Origin: Allofranklinella schreckenbergeri
GTDB taxonomy: Bacteria > Pseudomonadota > Gammaproteobacteria > Burkholderiales > Burkholderiaceae_C
Direction of reading: 5' to 3'
Assembly: GCF_003703475.1 (NCBI RefSeq)
Contig: NZ_RDQM01000005.1
Location: 1 to 64,000, forward strand
Length of the DNA stretch: 64,000 nt
Shown here: positions 26,265-35,037 of the stretch, piece by piece
Numbering within the stretch: position 1 is the stretch's first letter
Layout of the letters: every line of letters begins with the position of its first letter
Made by a program: the position numbers and the translations under genes
Notes under the pieces: model-generated
Told to the model about the DNA's origin: nothing
Databases searched by the model: none
The model's input: the letters and a program-made list of their open reading frames with translations, nothing else

Positions 26265-26921
26265 ATGAGCATCCCCACCATCTCCGACTACGCCATGCCG
26301 CAACCGGGCCAATGGCCCGCCAGCCGCGTGCAGTGGCCGCTTGAGGCCCGCCGCTGCGCGCTGCTGATCCACGACATGCAGCGTTACTTCCTGCGCTTTT
26401 ACCAGCCCGGCGGCGCGCTGCTGCCCGCACTGCTGCGCAACCTCGCCGCCCTGCGCCACTGGGCCGATGCCCACGGCGTGCCCGTGCTCTACACCGCCCA
26501 GCCCCACCAGCAGGCGGCGCAAGACCGCGCCCTGCTCAACGACATGTGGGGCCCCGGCCTGCCCGCCGCCGCGCCCGAGCAGGCCGAGATCGTGCCCGAG
26601 CTGCTGCCGCGCCCGCAGGATGTGGCGCTCACCAAATGGCGCTACAGCGCCTTCGCCCGCTCCGACCTGGCCCAGCGCATGCAAGACTGGGGGCGCGATC
26701 AACTGCTCATCGGCGGCGTGTACGCGCATATCGGCTGCATGGTCACCGCCGTGGATGCATTCATGCACGACATCCAGCCCTTCTTCGTCGCCGACGCGCT
26801 GGCCGATTTCTCCCGCGACGAGCACGACATGGCGCTGCGCTACGTCGCCTCGCGCTGCGGCGTCGTGATCGGCACGCAAGAAGTCACGCGCACCACCACC
26901 AACAAGCAAACCCCGCCATGA
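26265..26921 (+). CDS. entB: Isochorismatase without carrier domain
   Basis: It cleaves the vinyl ether of isochorismate to give 2,3-dihydro-2,3-dihydroxybenzoate and pyruvate. The 218-residue protein aligns with the N-terminal half of EntB/DhbB and with Phz[11 protein letters not shown] with Asp37, LTKWRYSAF with Lys124, and [10 protein letters not shown]. coli EntB has a further aryl-carrier domain for the peptide synthetase; here it is absent, and the protein stops after a short polar tail. So the product is probably released free, not loaded on a carrier in cis. The stop overlaps the entA start as ATGA, implying coupled translation. Confidence 0.9.
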   Translation: MSIPTISDYAMPQPGQWPASRVQWPLEARRCALLIHDMQRYFLRFYQPGGALLPALLRNLAALRHWADAHGVPVLYTAQPHQQAAQDRALLNDMWGPGLPAAAPEQAEIVPELLPRPQDVALTKWRYSAFARSDLAQRMQDWGRDQLLIGGVYAHIGCMVTAVDAFMHDIQPFFVADALADFSRDEHDMALRYVASRCGVVIGTQEVTRTTTNKQTPP

Positions 26922-27778
26922 CCAGCGCCGCCTCCACCCCCACGCCCTTTGCGGGCCAACTTGAGAGCCAATCTACAGGCCGCCCCACAGGCCAACTCAC
27001 GGGCCAACTCACGGGCCAATTTGCCGGCCAGCGCGTACTGGTCACCGGCGCAGCCCAAGGCATTGGCCGCTGCATTGCGCAAAGCTTTGCCGCCCAGGGC
27101 GCGCAAGTCATCGGCCTGGATGTGCTGGCCGACGCACCCGACAGCCCCGCCACGCCCGAGCGCCCCTGGCGGCTGCTGGCGCTGGACATCGCCGATGCCG
27201 CTGCGGTGCAAGCCGTCAGCGCCCGCTTGCAGCAGGAAGAGGCGCGGCTGGACGTGCTCGTCAACGCCGCCGGCATCTTGCGCATGGGCGGGCTGGACGA
27301 TCTCACCGCGCAGGACTGGCAGCGCAGCATGGCCGTCAATGCCATCGGCCCCTTCACCCTCATCCAGCAATGGACGCCCATTTTCAAGCGCCAGCGGCGC
27401 GGCAGCATCGTCAACATCGCCTCCAACGCGGCCAATTTGCCGCGCCTGGGCATGCTGGCCTACGCTGCCTCCAAAGCCGCGCTGCTCAGCCTCAGCCGCG
27501 GCGTGGCGCTGGAGCTGGCGCCCTACGGCGTGCGCTGCAACATCGTCTCGCCCGGCTCGACCGACACCCCCATGCTGGCGGGCATGCTGGGCGATGCGGC
27601 AGGCCAGCAGCGCCTGATCCAGGGCCTGCCCGAGCAGTTCAAGCTCGGCATCCCCCTGGGCAAAATCGCCACGCCGCAGGACATCGCCCACAGCGTGCTG
27701 TTTCTGGCCAGCGAGCAAGCCGGGCACATCACCATGCAGCAAATCGTCGCCGATGGCGGCGCCACGCTGGGCGTGTAG
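26918..27778 (+). CDS. entA: 2,3-dihydro-2,3-dihydroxybenzoate dehydrogenase
   Basis: This short-chain dehydrogenase would oxidise the isochorismatase product to 2,3-dihydroxybenzoate with NAD. The 286-residue protein shows the nucleotide-binding VTGAAQGIGR, the NAG motif as VNAAGIL, IVNIASNAA and the catalytic YAASK, then VSPGSTDTPML as in EntA/DhbA. The N-terminus has an extra stretch of about 35 residues with TGQL-type tandem repeats, reflecting a small DNA repeat (about 26970-27020). The start overlaps the entB stop by 4 bases. Function is assigned by the family plus context; SDR sequence alone would not be decisive. Confidence 0.85.
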   Translation: MTSAASTPTPFAGQLESQSTGRPTGQLTGQLTGQFAGQRVLVTGAAQGIGRCIAQSFAAQGAQVIGLDVLADAPDSPATPERPWRLLALDIADAAAVQAVSARLQQEEARLDVLVNAAGILRMGGLDDLTAQDWQRSMAVNAIGPFTLIQQWTPIFKRQRRGSIVNIASNAANLPRLGMLAYAASKAALLSLSRGVALELAPYGVRCNIVSPGSTDTPMLAGMLGDAAGQQRLIQGLPEQFKLGIPLGKIATPQDIAHSVLFLASEQAGHITMQQIVADGGATLGV

Positions 27779-27823
27779 CCACAGACCAAAGACCACTCAC
27801 CCCAAGAGACAAAGGAACCCCCG

Positions 27824-28735
27824 ATGATTCGAACCCTCGCCCGCTGGTGGGACAGCGACCTGGGCTACAGCTTTCGCCACTCGCCCGTGGCCATTCTTGC
27901 TGCGCTGATCGCCGCCGTATGCCTGTTTTGCGCCGCCTTTGCCGGCTGGGTCGCGCCGCACAACCCGCTGGACTTGAGCACGCTGGAACTCTCCGACTCG
28001 CGCCTGCCGCCCGTCTGGCTCGAAGGCGGCAGCAGCAAATACCTGCTGGGCACGGACGACCAGGGGCGCGACATCTTCTCCGCGCTCATCTACGGCGCGC
28101 GCATCTCGCTGCTGGTCAGCCTGGGCTCGGTGGCGCTGTCGCTGCTCATCGGCGTTTCGCTGGGGCTGCTGGCAGGTTTCAAGGGCGGCTGGGTCGATAG
28201 CCTGCTCATGCGCGTGTGCGACGTGATGCTGTCCTTTCCCTCCATCCTCGTGGCGCTGCTGATTTTCGGCGTAGCGCGCACGCTGTTTCCCAACTCGGGC
28301 GAAGACATCACCTTTGCCGTGCTGGTGCTCTCCATCGCGCTGACGGGCTGGGTGCAATACGCGCGCACCGTGCGCGGCTCCACCCTGGTCGAGCGCGGCA
28401 AGGAATACGTGCAGGCCGCGCGCGTGACCGGCGTGCCCTCGCTGCGCATCATGCGCAAGCACGTGCTGCCCAACGTCATGGGGCCGGTGCTGGTGCTGGC
28501 CACCATCCAGGTCGCCACCGCCATCATCACCGAGGCCACGCTGTCCTTTCTCGGCGTGGGCGCGCCGCCAACCTCACCCTCGCTGGGCACGCTCATCCGC
28601 GTGGGCAACGACTACCTGTTCTCCGGCGAGTGGTGGATCACCATCTTCCCCGGCCTGATGCTGGTGCTCATCGCGCTGTCGGTCAACCTGCTGGGCGACT
28701 GGCTGCGCGATGCGCTCAACCCGCGCCTGAGTTGA
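27824..28735 (+). CDS. dppC: Dipeptide-type ABC transporter permease, DppC family
   Basis: The 303-residue inner-membrane protein has the DppC layout: an N-terminal cytoplasmic stretch (SDLGYSFRHSPVAILAALIA), the TDDQGRDIFSALIYGARISL segment, and the EAA loop (RVTGVPSLRIMRKHVLPN) followed by TEATLSFLGVGAPP. AAAGGAACCCCC precedes the ATG. It pairs with DppB across the inserted block. A palindromic repeat begins 5 bases after its stop. Confidence 0.93.
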   Translation: MIRTLARWWDSDLGYSFRHSPVAILAALIAAVCLFCAAFAGWVAPHNPLDLSTLELSDSRLPPVWLEGGSSKYLLGTDDQGRDIFSALIYGARISLLVSLGSVALSLLIGVSLGLLAGFKGGWVDSLLMRVCDVMLSFPSILVALLIFGVARTLFPNSGEDITFAVLVLSIALTGWVQYARTVRGSTLVERGKEYVQAARVTGVPSLRIMRKHVLPNVMGPVLVLATIQVATAIITEATLSFLGVGAPPTSPSLGTLIRVGNDYLFSGEWWITIFPGLMLVLIALSVNLLGDWLRDALNPRLS

Positions 28736-28740
28736 TATTC

Positions 28741-28808
28741 CAATCAATGTAAAATCGCCTTTATACCTAACATACCGAAACAAGGCCATTTTATTTCCTA
28801 TTGATCGA
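28741..28808 (+). repeat. Dispersed intergenic palindrome, copy 6 (forward)
   Basis: Core ACCGAAACAAGGCCATTTTA, right arm ATTTCCTATTGATCG. It fills the space between dppC and dppD and ends 25 bases before the dppD start, so it would be part of the operon mRNA. Confidence 0.85.
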
Positions 28809-28833
28809 TAAAAAACACACCCACGCTCTGCCC

Positions 28834-29817
28834 ATGCTGCTTGAAGTCAAAAACCTCGTCGTCGAATTCCCCAACCGCCGCGGCACCTTGCGCGCGCTCG
28901 ACCGCGTTTCCTTCTCCATCGCCCCGGGCGAAATCCTGGGTGTGGTGGGCGAATCGGGCGCGGGCAAATCGCTCACCGGCGCCTCCATCATCGGCCTGCT
29001 CGAGCCGCCCGGGCGCGTCGCCAGCGGCGAAATCTGGCTGGACGGCCAGCGCCTCGATCAGCTCACGCAAGAGCAAATGCGCCCCATCCGCGGCCGCCAC
29101 ATCGGCGCCATCTTCCAGGACCCGCTGACCTCGCTCAACCCGCTCTACACCGTCGGCCGCCAGCTCACCGAAACCATCCTCACCCACCTGCCCATGAGCC
29201 GCCAGCAGGCGCGCCAGAGGGCCATCGAGCTGCTCAAGGACACCGGCATCCCCGCCGCCGAGCAGCGCATCGACCACTACCCGCACCAATTCTCCGGCGG
29301 CATGCGCCAGCGCGTGGTCATCGCCCTGGCGCTGGCGGCCGAGCCCAAACTCATCGTCGCCGATGAGCCGACCACCGCGCTGGATGTCTCCATCCAGGCG
29401 CAAATCATCACCTTGCTCAAACGCGTGTGCAAAGAGCATGGCGCCGCCGTCATGCTCATCACCCACGACATGGGCGTGATCGCCGAAACCTGCGACCGCG
29501 TCGCCGTCATGTACGCCGGGCGCGTGGCCGAAATCGGCCCCGTGCACGAAGTCATCAACCACCCCGCCCACCCCTACACGCGCGGGCTGATGGCCTCCAT
29601 CCCCGACATGGAGATGGACAAGGAGCGCCTCAACCAAATCGACGGCGCCATGCCGCGCCTGAACGCCATCCCCCCCGGCTGCGCCTTCAACCCCCGCTGC
29701 CCGCAAGCGCACGAGCGCTGCCTGAGCGAACGCCCCGAGCTGATGAACGCAGGCGCCACCCAGGCCGCCTGCTGGCTGGTGCAAGAACACGCCCACGCCG
29801 CGCCTTGCGCCCAGTGA
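28834..29817 (+). CDS. dppD: Dipeptide-type ABC transporter ATPase, DppD family
   Basis: This 327-residue ATPase has Walker A GESGAGKS, the Q-loop in [12 protein letters not shown], the signature FSGGMRQRV, Walker [14 protein letters not shown] and the switch histidine in LITHDMG. The oligopeptide C-terminal extension is complete, with the cysteines of [14 protein letters not shown] and AACW that in DppD/OppD homologues bind a 4Fe-4S cluster or stabilise the tail. ATG at 28834 matches the family start; an in-frame TTG at 28801 would begin inside the palindromic repeat. Confidence 0.94.
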   Translation: MLLEVKNLVVEFPNRRGTLRALDRVSFSIAPGEILGVVGESGAGKSLTGASIIGLLEPPGRVASGEIWLDGQRLDQLTQEQMRPIRGRHIGAIFQDPLTSLNPLYTVGRQLTETILTHLPMSRQQARQRAIELLKDTGIPAAEQRIDHYPHQFSGGMRQRVVIALALAAEPKLIVADEPTTALDVSIQAQIITLLKRVCKEHGAAVMLITHDMGVIAETCDRVAVMYAGRVAEIGPVHEVINHPAHPYTRGLMASIPDMEMDKERLNQIDGAMPRLNAIPPGCAFNPRCPQAHERCLSERPELMNAGATQAACWLVQEHAHAAPCAQ

Positions 29818-29839
29818 CCGACAACCGGGAAAACACGCC

Positions 29840-30901
29840 ATGACCGCCACGATCGACACCCTCGCCCCCACTATGGCCACTGCGGCCACCACCAGCCAGC
29901 CCGGCAGCGCCCCGCTGGTGCAAGCGCACGACCTCGCCCGCACCTTCGACGTCTCCGCCCCCTGGCTCAACCGCGTGCTCGAAGGCAAGCCCAAAACCTT
30001 TTTGCACGCCGTCGATGGCGTAAGCTTCACCATCGAAAAAGGCCAAACCCTGGCGCTGGTGGGCGAATCGGGCTGCGGCAAAAGCACCGTCGCGCGCCTG
30101 CTCGTGGGCCTTTACAAACCCACGCGCGGCCAATTCCTCTTTGAAGGGCAAGACGCCCACGCCGCCTACGCAGGCGCTGGCGCCGAAGCCATCCGCCGCC
30201 GCATCCAGATGATTTTTCAGGATCCCTACGCCAGCCTCAACCCCCGCTGGCTGGTGCGCGACATCATCGCCGAGCCGCTGCGCGAACACGGCATGCTGCG
30301 CGGCAGCGTCGCCCTGCAAGAGCGCGTGGGCCAACTGCTGCAATCGGTCGGCCTGAGTGCGCTGGACATGGGCAAATACCCCCACCAATTCTCCGGCGGC
30401 CAGCGCCAGCGCATCTCCATTGCGCGCGCGCTGGCCACCGAGCCAGAGTTCCTCGTCTGCGACGAACCCACCAGCGCGCTCGATGTCTCCGTGCAAGCGC
30501 AGGTTCTCAACATCATGAAAGACCTGCAACGCCAGCGCCAGCTCACCTATTTGTTCATCTCGCACAACCTCGCCGTCGTGCGGCACGTCAGCGACCACGT
30601 CGGCGTCATGTACCTGGGCCGCATCGTCGAGCTGGCCAGCAAGCACGATCTGTTCGACCGTCCGCGCCACCCCTACACGCGCATGCTGCTGGACGCCATC
30701 CCCAAAATGCACGACACCGGCCGCGCCCGCACCCCCGTGCAAGGCGAAGTGCCCAACCCGCTCAACCCGCCCAAAGGCTGCGCCTTCAACCCCCGCTGCC
30801 CCCACGCCAACGAGCGCTGCCGCAGCGAACGCCCCGTCATGTTCCAGGCCGGCGCCACCCAGGTCGCCTGCCACGCCGTGCAGGAAGGGCGCCTGGATTG
30901 A
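29840..30901 (+). CDS. dppF: Dipeptide-type ABC transporter ATPase, DppF family
   Basis: The 353-residue partner ATPase of DppD. It has Walker A GESGCGKST, IFQDPYASLNPRW, signature FSGGQRQRISIARAL, Walker B FLVCDEPTSALDV and LFISHNLAVVRHV, followed by the oligopeptide C-terminal domain with [14 protein letters not shown]. The N-terminal 25 residues are a Thr/Ala-rich extension. It lies 22 bases after dppD and closes the operon; a palindromic repeat starts 10 bases after the stop. Confidence 0.94.
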   Translation: MTATIDTLAPTMATAATTSQPGSAPLVQAHDLARTFDVSAPWLNRVLEGKPKTFLHAVDGVSFTIEKGQTLALVGESGCGKSTVARLLVGLYKPTRGQFLFEGQDAHAAYAGAGAEAIRRRIQMIFQDPYASLNPRWLVRDIIAEPLREHGMLRGSVALQERVGQLLQSVGLSALDMGKYPHQFSGGQRQRISIARALATEPEFLVCDEPTSALDVSVQAQVLNIMKDLQRQRQLTYLFISHNLAVVRHVSDHVGVMYLGRIVELASKHDLFDRPRHPYTRMLLDAIPKMHDTGRARTPVQGEVPNPLNPPKGCAFNPRCPHANERCRSERPVMFQAGATQVACHAVQEGRLD

Positions 30902-30910
30902 TCAAATTAC

Positions 30911-30977
30911 AAATCAATGGAAAATAAACAATGCCATTTCGGCAACATAGTCAATGAATCCATTTTCCATTGATTGG
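30911..30977 (-). repeat. Dispersed intergenic palindrome, copy 7 (reverse)
   Basis: AAATCAATGGAAAATAAA, core TGCCATTTCGGCA, TTTTCCATTGATTGG. It lies between dppF and leuC. Confidence 0.85.
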
Positions 30978-31053
30978 AAAAACAAACCGCAACGCCAAGC
31001 ACGCAGCGCGCGTGCAAAGTCACTGCCTGAAGCGGGAAAAAACGCCGCCTCTT

Positions 31054-31059
31054 TACAAT
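31054..31059 (+). promoter_or_regulatory. Possible -10 element of leuC
   Basis: TACAAT in CTTTACAATAGAG lies 56 bases before the leuC start. No good -35 is visible at standard spacing. Between this and the start codon there is a short tandem repeat (CTCACGAACAGC twice, about 31087-31111). Confidence 0.35.
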
Positions 31060-31114
31060 AGAGCGTTTGTCGCCCTACCCCTACACCTCACGAACAGCCC
31101 TCACGAACAGCGCC

Positions 31115-32566
31115 ATGAGCAAAACCCTCTACGACAAGATATTCGACGAGCACGTCGTGCACACCGAGGAAGACGGCACCGCCGTGCTCTACATCGACCG
31201 CCACCTGGTGCACGAAGTCACCAGCCCGCAGGCTTTCGAGGGCCTGCGCGAGGCCGGTCGCAAAGTCTGGCGCATCAGCTCCATCGTCGCCACGGCCGAC
31301 CACAACACCCCCACCACCGGCTGGGAGCGCGGCTACGACGGCATTGAAGACCCCATCAGCAAAGAGCAAATCGTCACCCTCAACCACAACATCAACCAGT
31401 TTGGCGCGGCCGCCTTCTTCCCCTTCATGAGCCGCCGCCAGGGCATCGTGCACGTCGTCGGGCCGGAAAACGGCGCCACCTTGCCGGGCATGACCGTCGT
31501 TTGCGGCGACAGCCACACCTCCACCCACGGCGCGTTTGGCGCGCTGGCGCACGGCATTGGCACCAGCGAAGTCGAGCACGTCATGGCCACGCAAACCCTG
31601 CTGGCGAAAAAAGCCAAAAACATGCTCATCCGCGTCGAAGGGCAAGTGGCGCCAGGCATCACCGCCAAAGACATCGTGCTGGCCATCATCGGCAAGATCG
31701 GCACCGCAGGCGGCACGGGCTACACCATCGAATTCGCCGGCAGCGCCATTCGCGCCCTGAGCATGGAAGGGCGCATGACCATCTGCAACATGGCCATCGA
31801 GGCGGGCGCGCGCGCCGGGCTGGTGGCCGTGGACGACAAAACCATCGAATACCTCAAAGGCCGCCCGCTGGCGCCCGGCTTTGACGAAGCCACCGGCCGC
31901 TTCGTCGGCGGGCCCGAATGGGATCACGCCGTCGCCTACTGGCGCAACCTGCACTCCGACCCCGATGCCGTGTTCGACAAAATCGTCGAGCTGGACGCCA
32001 CGCAAATCGTGCCCCAAGTCACCTGGGGCACCTCGCCGGAGATGGTGCTGGGCGTGGACGCGCGCGTGCCCGATCCCGACAAGGAAAAGGACGCCGTCAA
32101 GCGCAATGCCATGGAGCGCGCCCTGCACTACATGAACCTGGAGCCGGGCAAGCCCCTGTCCGACATCCATGTGGACAAAGTCTTCATCGGCTCATGCACC
32201 AACAGCCGCATTGAAGACATGCGCGAAGCCGCTGCCGTAGTGAAAAAGCTGGGCCAGAAAGTCGCCAAAAACGTCAAGCTGGCGATGGTGGTGCCCGGCT
32301 CTGGCCTGGTGCGCGAGCAGGCCGAGCGCGAAGGGCTGGACAAAATCTTCACCGCAGCAGGCTTTGAATGGCGCGAGCCAGGCTGCTCCATGTGCCTGGC
32401 CATGAATGCCGACCGGCTCGAGCCCGGCGAGCGCTGCGCCTCCACCAGCAACCGCAATTTCGAAGGCCGCCAGGGCGCGGGCGGGCGCACCCATCTGGTC
32501 AGCCCCGCCATGGCCGCCGCCGCCGCCATCCACGGGCATTTTGTGGACGTGCGCCGCTTTGCCTGA
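31115..32566 (+). CDS. leuC: 3-isopropylmalate dehydratase, large subunit
   Basis: LeuC with LeuD isomerises 2-isopropylmalate to 3-isopropylmalate in leucine synthesis. The 483-residue aconitase-type subunit begins [15 protein letters not shown] and shows [35 protein letters not shown] and the paired cysteines in [11 protein letters not shown] that ligate the 4Fe-4S cluster. The ATG at 31115 fits the family start. It is followed by a small lipoprotein gene and leuD; leuB is not in the window after leuD. Confidence 0.97.
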   Translation: MSKTLYDKIFDEHVVHTEEDGTAVLYIDRHLVHEVTSPQAFEGLREAGRKVWRISSIVATADHNTPTTGWERGYDGIEDPISKEQIVTLNHNINQFGAAAFFPFMSRRQGIVHVVGPENGATLPGMTVVCGDSHTSTHGAFGALAHGIGTSEVEHVMATQTLLAKKAKNMLIRVEGQVAPGITAKDIVLAIIGKIGTAGGTGYTIEFAGSAIRALSMEGRMTICNMAIEAGARAGLVAVDDKTIEYLKGRPLAPGFDEATGRFVGGPEWDHAVAYWRNLHSDPDAVFDKIVELDATQIVPQVTWGTSPEMVLGVDARVPDPDKEKDAVKRNAMERALHYMNLEPGKPLSDIHVDKVFIGSCTNSRIEDMREAAAVVKKLGQKVAKNVKLAMVVPGSGLVREQAEREGLDKIFTAAGFEWREPGCSMCLAMNADRLEPGERCASTSNRNFEGRQGAGGRTHLVSPAMAAAAAIHGHFVDVRRFA

Positions 32567-32689
32567 GCGCGCCGCCAGCCTATCGGGCCGCCGTAGCTGG
32601 CTGTGCAAAAACGTTGTAGTAAGGTTGCCCCTTCCAGCGCCAGCCCCCCGGCGGCGCTGGTTTTTCCAACCATCCTTTCAAGGAGAAAC

Positions 32690-32830
32690 ATGATGAAAAA
32701 AATCGCATCGGCTGTGTTCGCATCGCTGCTGGCCCTGGCTGTGACGGGCTGCAACACCGTGCAAGGCGTTGGCCAGGACGTGCAAAAAGGCGGCGAAGCC
32801 ATCGAGCGCGCTGCTGAAAAAGCCAAGTAA
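32690..32830 (+). CDS. Entericidin-type small lipoprotein
   Basis: A 46-residue protein has a signal peptide ending in the lipobox VTGC (Cys21), giving a mature lipoprotein of 26 residues (CNTVQGVGQDVQKGGEAIER and a short lysine-rich end). This matches the entericidin A/B family of small envelope lipoproteins, implicated in stress and programmed lysis in E. coli. AAGGAG precedes the tandem ATG codons; the first is used here. It lies between leuC and leuD, an arrangement common in Burkholderiales. Confidence 0.88.
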   Translation: MMKKIASAVFASLLALAVTGCNTVQGVGQDVQKGGEAIERAAEKAK

Positions 32831-32861
32831 TGCCCCGGCCCGCAAGGGCCTGCCCACCCAG

Positions 32862-32890
32862 CCCGCCTCCATCCACCTGGGGCGGGTTGG
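32862..32890 (+). terminator. Possible terminator after the small lipoprotein
   Basis: CCCGCC (32862-32867) pairs with GGCGGG (32881-32886), followed by a T-rich stretch. The weak T-tract may let part of the transcription continue to leuD. Confidence 0.4.
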
Positions 32891-32901
32891 ATTTATTTTA
32901 T

Positions 32902-32968
32902 AAATCAAGAGAAATAAAACATTGCCATTTCGGCATCGCAGGCATGAAGCCATTTTTCTTTTGATTTG
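32902..32968 (-). repeat. Dispersed intergenic palindrome, copy 8 (reverse)
   Basis: AAATCAAGAGAAATAAAAC, core TTGCCATTTCGGCAT, TTTTTCTTTTGATTTG. It lies 35 bases upstream of leuD. Confidence 0.88.
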
Positions 32969-33002
32969 GATCACCCCACGCCGCTGCGCCCCCCGGAGCA
33001 CC

Positions 33003-33671
33003 ATGCAGAAGTTCACCGTCCACAAAGGCTTAGTCGCCCCGCTTGATCGGGAAAACGTCGATACCGACGCCATCATCCCCAAACAATTTCTCAAATCCAT
33101 CAAACGCACAGGCTTTGGCCCCAACCTGTTTGACGAATGGCGTTATCTGGACCAGCCGGGCCAGCCCGGCGTGCCCGAGTCCGAGCGCAAACCCAACCCG
33201 GACTTTGTGCTCAACCAACCGCGCTACAAAGGGGCCTCGATTCTGCTGACGCGCCAGAACTTCGGCTGCGGCTCCTCGCGCGAGCACGCGCCCTGGGCGC
33301 TGGTGCAATACGGCTTTCGCGCCATCATCGCGCCCAGCTACGCGGACATCTTTTTCAACAACAGCTTCAAAAACGGCCTGCTGCCCATCGTGCAGCCCGA
33401 ATCGGTCGTCAGCCGTTTGTTTGACGAGGTGTACGCCTTCCCCGGCTACGAGCTGACCATCGATCTGGAAAACCAGCACATCCTGCCGCCGCAGGGCGAG
33501 CCGCTGCCCTTTGACATCATCCCGTTTCGCAAATACTGCCTGCTCAATGGCTTTGACGACATCGGCCTGACGCTGCGCCACGCCGACAAGATCCGCGCGT
33601 TCGAGGCCGAACGCCTGGCGCGCAAGCCCTGGCTGGCCCACACGATGGCGGTTGAGCGCGCGCCGGAGTAA
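33003..33671 (+). CDS. leuD: 3-isopropylmalate dehydratase, small subunit
   Basis: The 222-residue swivelling subunit of isopropylmalate isomerase begins [20 protein letters not shown] and contains [32 protein letters not shown] and [17 protein letters not shown], all standard. The ATG at 33003 was preferred over an upstream in-frame one that would read through the palindromic repeat. It is followed by a strong terminator and convergent lptG. leuB usually follows leuD in Burkholderiales and is not present. Confidence 0.97.
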   Translation: MQKFTVHKGLVAPLDRENVDTDAIIPKQFLKSIKRTGFGPNLFDEWRYLDQPGQPGVPESERKPNPDFVLNQPRYKGASILLTRQNFGCGSSREHAPWALVQYGFRAIIAPSYADIFFNNSFKNGLLPIVQPESVVSRLFDEVYAFPGYELTIDLENQHILPPQGEPLPFDIIPFRKYCLLNGFDDIGLTLRHADKIRAFEAERLARKPWLAHTMAVERAPE

Positions 33672-33710
33672 GCCCGCCGCCTTTGAACGACGCGCACTGC
33701 GCACACACCG

Positions 33711-33742
33711 AAAGAGCCGCCAACCCAGGCGGCTCTTTTTTA
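33711..33742 (+). terminator. Terminator of leuD
   Basis: AAAGAGCCGCC (33711-33721) pairs perfectly with GGCGGCTCTTT (33728-33738) and runs into six Ts. It separates leuD from convergent lptG. Confidence 0.9.
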
Positions 33743-33743
33743 T

Positions 33744-33810
33744 AAATCAAAAGCAATAAAACAACGCTATTTCGGCAATATGCACATCAATCCATTTTCA
33801 TCTTGATGTG
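33744..33810 (-). repeat. Dispersed intergenic palindrome, copy 9 (reverse)
   Basis: AAATCAAAAGCAATAAAAC, core CGCTATTTCGGCAA, TTTTCATCTTGATGTG. It lies between the leuD terminator and the lptG stop (10 bases away). Confidence 0.82.
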
Positions 33811-33819
33811 CAACACACT

Positions 33820-35037
33820 TCACCGCTTGCGCACCATGTGGACGAATACACCCAGCGCCAGCGCGCTGTAGAGCAGCGCCGGCGTGGCCGCGGCCAGCAG
33901 CGGCGACCAGCCGCGCAAATTGCCCACATAGCCCAGCACGTTGTTGAGCATCAGGTAGCTGATGCCCACCAAAATGCCCAGGAACATGTGACCGACGATG
34001 CTGCCGGAGCGAAAGTGCAAATACGCAAACGGCAGCGCCAGCACCATCATCACCAAACAGCCCAGCGGGTAAAACACCTTGCGCCACAGCTCGATTTCAA
34101 AGCGCTGGGTGGATTGGTCGTTGGCGCGCAGGTGGTTGACGTAGCTGATGAGCTGCATGGTGGACATGCCATCGGGTTTGAGGATGGCCGCATCAAGCAT
34201 CTCGCGGCTGAGCGTGGTGGGCCAGCGCAGCCGGGCGTGCTGCTGCACCCGCATCGGCTCCAGCGCGCCGTTGAGGCTGCCATCGGCCTGCAACACGGGC
34301 GGCGCCACACCTGCGGGGAGCACCTGCTCATGGGCGTTATGCAGCAGCCAGGCCCCTTGGCCCGCAGCATCGTGCGCGGGCGGCAGCTCGGCGCTGTCGG
34401 CGCGGATTTGCCGCTGAAGCCGCCCATCAGGCCCGAACTGGAAGATACGCACACCTTGCGCCAGGCCATCGGTGCGCACGGCGGCCACGCTGACGATGAC
34501 AGAGCCGCCTGTCTGCTCCCCGCCATCCTGGCCGCCGCCTGCCTGCCACTCTGCCGGCGCGGCCTGCCGCTCGCGCAACCAGGCCCCGGCCCGGCCCGCG
34601 TGCACCTGCCCGCCCAAGTGCTTGGCGCGCAGCAACTGGGCCGAGCGCTCGGCCCAGGGCGCGACGTAATCGCCCATCACAAACGTCACCGCCGTAAACA
34701 GCAGCCCGACCGAAAGCAAAATGCCCAGCGCCTGCCCCGGCCCCAGCCCACCCGTGCGCAAGATGGTGAATTGCGAGGTGCGCGCATAGCGGGCCATGAC
34801 AAACACGGAGCCAATCAGCACGCAAATGGGCAGCAGCTCATACACATGCATGGGGGCCGACAAGGCCATGTGCCCCAGCATCTGCGCCACGCCGTAGGAC
34901 GATTGCACGCCCGAGCGGCTGACGAAGCGGCTCTCGTCAATCAAATCGAAAAACAGCAGCAGGGCCAGAAACGCCAGCGTCGTCATCGCCACGGTGGCGA
35001 TGATTTCGCTTTGCAGCATACGGGTGACGATTTTCAT
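33820..35037 (-). CDS. lptG: LPS export permease LptG
   Basis: LptG with LptF forms the membrane part of the LptB2FG ABC transporter that extracts lipopolysaccharide from the inner membrane. The 405-residue protein begins MKIVTRMLQSEIIATVAMTT, has the first helix and the coupling region (RYARTSQFTILRTGGLGPGQ), a periplasmic jellyroll and three C-terminal helices (FYPLGCLVMMVLALPFAYLH). It is about 45 residues longer than E. coli LptG because of a Gly/Gln/Ala-rich insertion near residues 155-185. Its start overlaps the lptF stop as ATGA, so translation is probably coupled. Confidence 0.93.
   Translation of the reverse strand: MKIVTRMLQSEIIATVAMTTLAFLALLLFFDLIDESRFVSRSGVQSSYGVAQMLGHMALSAPMHVYELLPICVLIGSVFVMARYARTSQFTILRTGGLGPGQALGILLSVGLLFTAVTFVMGDYVAPWAERSAQLLRAKHLGGQVHAGRAGAWLRERQAAPAEWQAGGGQDGGEQTGGSVIVSVAAVRTDGLAQGVRIFQFGPDGRLQRQIRADSAELPPAHDAAGQGAWLLHNAHEQVLPAGVAPPVLQADGSLNGALEPMRVQQHARLRWPTTLSREMLDAAILKPDGMSTMQLISYVNHLRANDQSTQRFEIELWRKVFYPLGCLVMMVLALPFAYLHFRSGSIVGHMFLGILVGISYLMLNNVLGYVGNLRGWSPLLAAATPALLYSALALGVFVHMVRKR

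Noticed and set aside
28801-28833. TTG start for dppD at 28801
   Set aside because: It lies inside a palindromic repeat; the ATG at 28834 matches the family start.
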